NCBI GenBank assembly: GCA_023434265.1
Contig: JAEYTA010000065.1
Coordinates: 1-7,275 of the forward strand
Direction: 5' to 3'
From: Pseudomonadota bacterium
GTDB lineage: Bacteria; Pseudomonadota; Alphaproteobacteria; Caulobacterales; Caulobacteraceae
Length of the DNA: 7,275 bases
The translations under genes were made by a program, and so were the position numbers. Position 1 is the first letter of the stretch, and the number at the start of each line of letters is the position of its first letter. The notes under the pieces are model-generated. The model made no database searches. It saw only the letters and a list, made by a program, of their open reading frames with translations, and was not told the DNA's origin. Below are positions 6,501 to 7,275 of this stretch, piece by piece.

Positions 6501-6844
6501 TGCAGGTCGGCGGAGTGGTGCTGGTGCGGCAGCGGCCGGGCACGGCCAAGGGCGTGTGCTTCATGACCCTCGAGGACGAGACCGGGGTGGCCAATCTGGT
6601 GCTGTGGGAGAAGACGTTCGAGCGTTTCCGGCCGACCGCCATGGGCGCGCGCATGGTGCTGGCCAGGGGGCGGGTGCAGAGCGCCGAGGGGGTCGCCCAC
6701 CTGGTGGTGGAGGAGCTGGTCGACTGGACCCCGATGCTGGGCGACCTCACACCGGACCGGTCGCCGGGCTCGGCCCACGAGCCGGCGCGCGGGCGGCATC
6801 CGCGCGACGTGCGCGTGCTGCCGGGGTCACGGGACTTCCACTGA
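3563..6844 (+). CDS. dnaE2: Error-prone DNA polymerase DnaE2 (ImuC), C-family translesion polymerase
   Basis: The 1093-residue C-family polymerase catalyses error-prone lesion bypass as the enzymatic part of the mutasome. An N-terminal PHP domain (to about 260) begins YAELGAMTNFSFLEGASHP. Next is the palm with GRGSAANS (352-359) and the catalytic motif PDIDVDF, giving Asp392 and Asp394. The third carboxylate is Asp543 in MKVDVLALGMLT. FQVESRAQMAMLPRL and QEQAMRIAMEAA follow in the fingers. A helix-hairpin-helix region lies at about 855-890, and an OB fold at about 980-1060 includes KGVCFMTLEDETG. The C-terminus RDFH is typical of DnaE2. GTG 3563 is preferred: it overlaps the imuB stop as GTGA, has GGGGT upstream, and lies just before conserved sequence. 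GTG 3539 would add eight residues. The HxH metal motif of PHP domains reads Gly-Ala-Met, so nuclease activity there is doubtful. Confidence 0.96.
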   Translation: MSWDGEYAELGAMTNFSFLEGASHPGELMLQAKALGLAAVGVADRNTLAGMVRALMGAEKAGLSLVVGSRLGFVDGTELIVFPRDRAAYGRLCRLLSLGKSEAVPQPGADPEAERIAKGETRLTFEQAAALGEGMIALAPAPERPDAAFEARLTEWRRAWPDDLYLAVAPLWRGDDRRRLNRLAAMAERTGAPMIATNAVLYHHPDRRRLQDVLTCVREGTTIDKAGRRLQANAERHLKPPSQMARLFRGHEAALARTMEVARACRFSLRELEYRYPDEPVPEGWTAQRRLMRLTFAGARERWPEGVPVDIRTKIVRELRLIKQLKYPNYFLTVHDIVAWARRQEDPILCQGRGSAANSVVCYCLGVTNVNPAEQDVLIERFMSADRDEPPDIDVDFEHERRELVMQYVFDRYGRDRAAIVATVIHYRPRSAIRDVGKALGLTEDVTARMANTVWGSWGEGVKDEHVDHTGLDRDDARLRLALELTAELIQFPRHLSQHVGGYVLSQTPLIEIVPVGNAAMDDRTFIEWDKDDVDFLGLMKVDVLALGMLTALKRAFRMIGESYGRALELHTVSMEQAPVYDMLCRGDSIGVFQVESRAQMAMLPRLRPREFYDLVVEVAIVRPGPIQGGMVHPYLRRRKERREARNRGEPYRIDFPAPAPEHGPDDELKKVLHKTLGVPLFQEQAMRIAMEAAKYSPAEANSLRRAMATFRHMGTIHEHEEKFVDRMIGRGYPPDFARSCFEQIKGFGEYGFPESHACAFALLVYVSAWVKCFYPEVFTAALLNSQPMGFYAPAQLVRDAREHGVEVRHPDVNASGWDASLEPRAGETRHALRLGLRSIDGFRKEWAERIEEVRAVRPFADVEDLRVRAKLPPLALDRLAEADAYGSLKLTRRQGLWAVKGAPPAATAPLFEAMGLDEADGRPPEALPELAPSEEVVGDYQSIRLSLKGHPVSFLRDRLKRAGATTAEDYARLPDGRRVQVGGVVLVRQRPGTAKGVCFMTLEDETGVANLVLWEKTFERFRPTAMGARMVLARGRVQSAEGVAHLVVEELVDWTPMLGDLTPDRSPGSAHEPARGRHPRDVRVLPGSRDFH

Positions 6845-6855
6845 TGGCGCCCAGC

Positions 6856-6875
6856 TTTTCCACAGCTTGTCCACA
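6856..6875 (+). promoter_or_regulatory. Two tandem DnaA-box-like 9-mers
   Basis: TTTTCCACA (6856-6864) and TTGTCCACA (6867-6875) each differ from the DnaA consensus TTATCCACA only at position 3. They lie in the same orientation, with start points 11 bp apart, about one helical turn, and begin 12 nt after the dnaE2 stop codon. They could be DnaA-binding or titration sites. Two boxes are too few for an origin, and no AT-rich unwinding region is nearby. The motif match is seen directly; binding is inference. Confidence 0.4.
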
Positions 6876-6968
6876 GAGACCGCGTCGGGTGGATCGGCGA
6901 GACGTTCCGGATGGACCAGCGCTACGAAAGCGGGACCGGGTGGACAGGCAGGACGCAGGGGCGCGCAG

Positions 6969-7154
6969 TCAGTCCTTGCGGTGGTGCCGCCACTTCCAGA
7001 TGCGGTAGCCGACGATCGGGGCGAAACCGCAGATCAGGGCGGCGATCAGCACCGTCCAGAAGTCGCCGCCCAGCCCGTACCGGCCGACCGCTGCCCCGAC
7101 GCCGGCCGCGAGAAGCGGACCGAGCCAGGGCAGCCAGTGGGGCGGCCTAGGCAT
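6969..7154 (-). CDS. Small two-helix membrane protein of unknown function
   Basis: A 61-residue protein that I do not recognise. It has two hydrophobic segments, about residues 7-24 ([18 protein letters not shown]) and 31-50 ([20 protein letters not shown]). A short loop around GRYGLGGD separates them, and the tail [11 protein letters not shown] is strongly basic. By the positive-inside rule the C-terminus, and so probably both ends, face the cytoplasm: a membrane hairpin. The start ATG overlaps the hpd stop by 8 nt (ATGCCTAG), and AAGGTGG lies directly upstream inside hpd, which suggests translational coupling. That site is very close to the ATG, so initiation may be modest. Downstream it converges on dnaE2. 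The predicted helices, coupling and charge pattern support a real gene, but no homologue can be named. Confidence 0.65.
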   Translation of the reverse strand: MPRPPHWLPWLGPLLAAGVGAAVGRYGLGGDFWTVLIAALICGFAPIVGYRIWKWRHHRKD

Positions 7155-7275
7155 CCACCTTGATGACGCCGCGCCGGATCTGGTCCAGCTCGATGGAGTC
7201 GAACAGGGCCTGGAAATTGCCCTCGCCGAAGGCCTGGTTGCCCTTGCGCTGGATGATCTCGAAGAAGATCGGACC
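7147..7275 (-). CDS. hpd: 4-hydroxyphenylpyruvate dioxygenase, C-terminal end (5' part outside window)
   Basis: The last 42 residues of a gene entering from the right edge on the minus strand, ending at TAG. The visible sequence starts [20 protein letters not shown] and continues [18 protein letters not shown]. This is the highly conserved C-terminus of 4-hydroxyphenylpyruvate dioxygenase. The enzyme is a non-haem Fe(II) cytosolic dioxygenase that converts 4-hydroxyphenylpyruvate to homogentisate in tyrosine catabolism. The Glu in FFEIIQR is the third ligand of the family's 2-His-1-carboxylate iron site, and the following GEGNF segment belongs to the C-terminal helix region that closes the active site. 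The stop codon overlaps the start of the small membrane protein gene, so the two are probably co-transcribed. The rest of the enzyme and its promoter are outside the window. Confidence 0.93.
   Translation of the reverse strand, partial: GPIFFEIIQRKGNQAFGEGNFQALFDSIELDQIRRGVIKVDA

Noticed and set aside
3470..6799. Open frame of about 1109 codons on the minus strand opposite dnaE2
   Set aside because: Its translation is rich in Arg, Pro, Gln and His with no recognisable domain. It mirrors dnaE2, whose GC-rich third positions suppress antisense stops.
6845..6968. Possible bidirectional terminator between dnaE2 and the small membrane protein gene
   Set aside because: Only 4-bp stems such as CGCT/AGCG are present and none is followed by a T-tract on either strand.
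6100..7008. Plus-strand frame running past the dnaE2 stop into the convergent gap
   Set aside because: A Gly/Ala/Arg-rich out-of-frame reading of dnaE2. The part beyond dnaE2 shows no family resemblance and runs into the minus-strand small gene.
1..7275. Hidden mobile element, CRISPR array, toxin-antitoxin or defence module
   Set aside because: No transposase, integrase, spaced repeats or small paired ORFs were seen. All long plus-strand genes belong to known housekeeping or SOS families, and composition is even throughout.

Overview
The window reads as ordinary chromosome of a high-GC alphaproteobacterium. Three things point to Caulobacterales, and a Brevundimonas/Caulobacter-like genome is my best guess: strong G/C bias at third codon positions, the ribosomal protein S1 / IHF-beta gene order, and a LexA-controlled imuA-imuB-dnaE2 mutagenesis operon preceded by a direct-repeat GAAC-N7-GAAC box. 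The genus is inference; no rRNA or species marker is present.

Layout, left to right. The 3' end of rpsA (30S ribosomal protein S1) runs in from the left edge and ends at a strong intrinsic terminator. A leader of about 180 nt holds an AT-rich patch and a 7-bp dyad. It precedes ihfB (integration host factor beta), which is followed 2 nt later by mscL (large-conductance mechanosensitive channel). About 90 nt further on is a SOS promoter region: a TTGACT element and a perfect LexA box. These drive imuA, imuB and dnaE2 (imuC), whose reading frames overlap (98 nt for imuA/imuB, 4 nt for imuB/dnaE2). The cassette fills about 5.4 kb, roughly three quarters of the window. After dnaE2 there is a 124-nt convergent gap with two tandem DnaA-box-like 9-mers. 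On the minus strand follow a 61-residue two-helix membrane protein of unknown function and the 3' end of hpd (4-hydroxyphenylpyruvate dioxygenase). The hpd stop overlaps the small gene's start by 8 nt.

How the genes work together. The central operon is the classic mutasome. LexA cleavage after DNA damage releases transcription. ImuA (RecA-like accessory) and ImuB (catalytically dead Y-family scaffold) then bring the error-prone C-family polymerase DnaE2 to stalled forks for translesion synthesis and induced mutagenesis. The flanking genes are housekeeping or metabolic (translation, nucleoid architecture, osmotic safety valve, tyrosine catabolism) and show no sign of recent transfer. I found no mobile elements, CRISPR arrays, tRNAs or rRNAs, and no convincing undescribed system. 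The points most worth a second look are the dual-coding imuA/imuB overlap, the degenerate clamp-binding and PHP metal motifs, the dyad over the LexA box, the tandem DnaA-like boxes, and the small membrane protein coupled to hpd.
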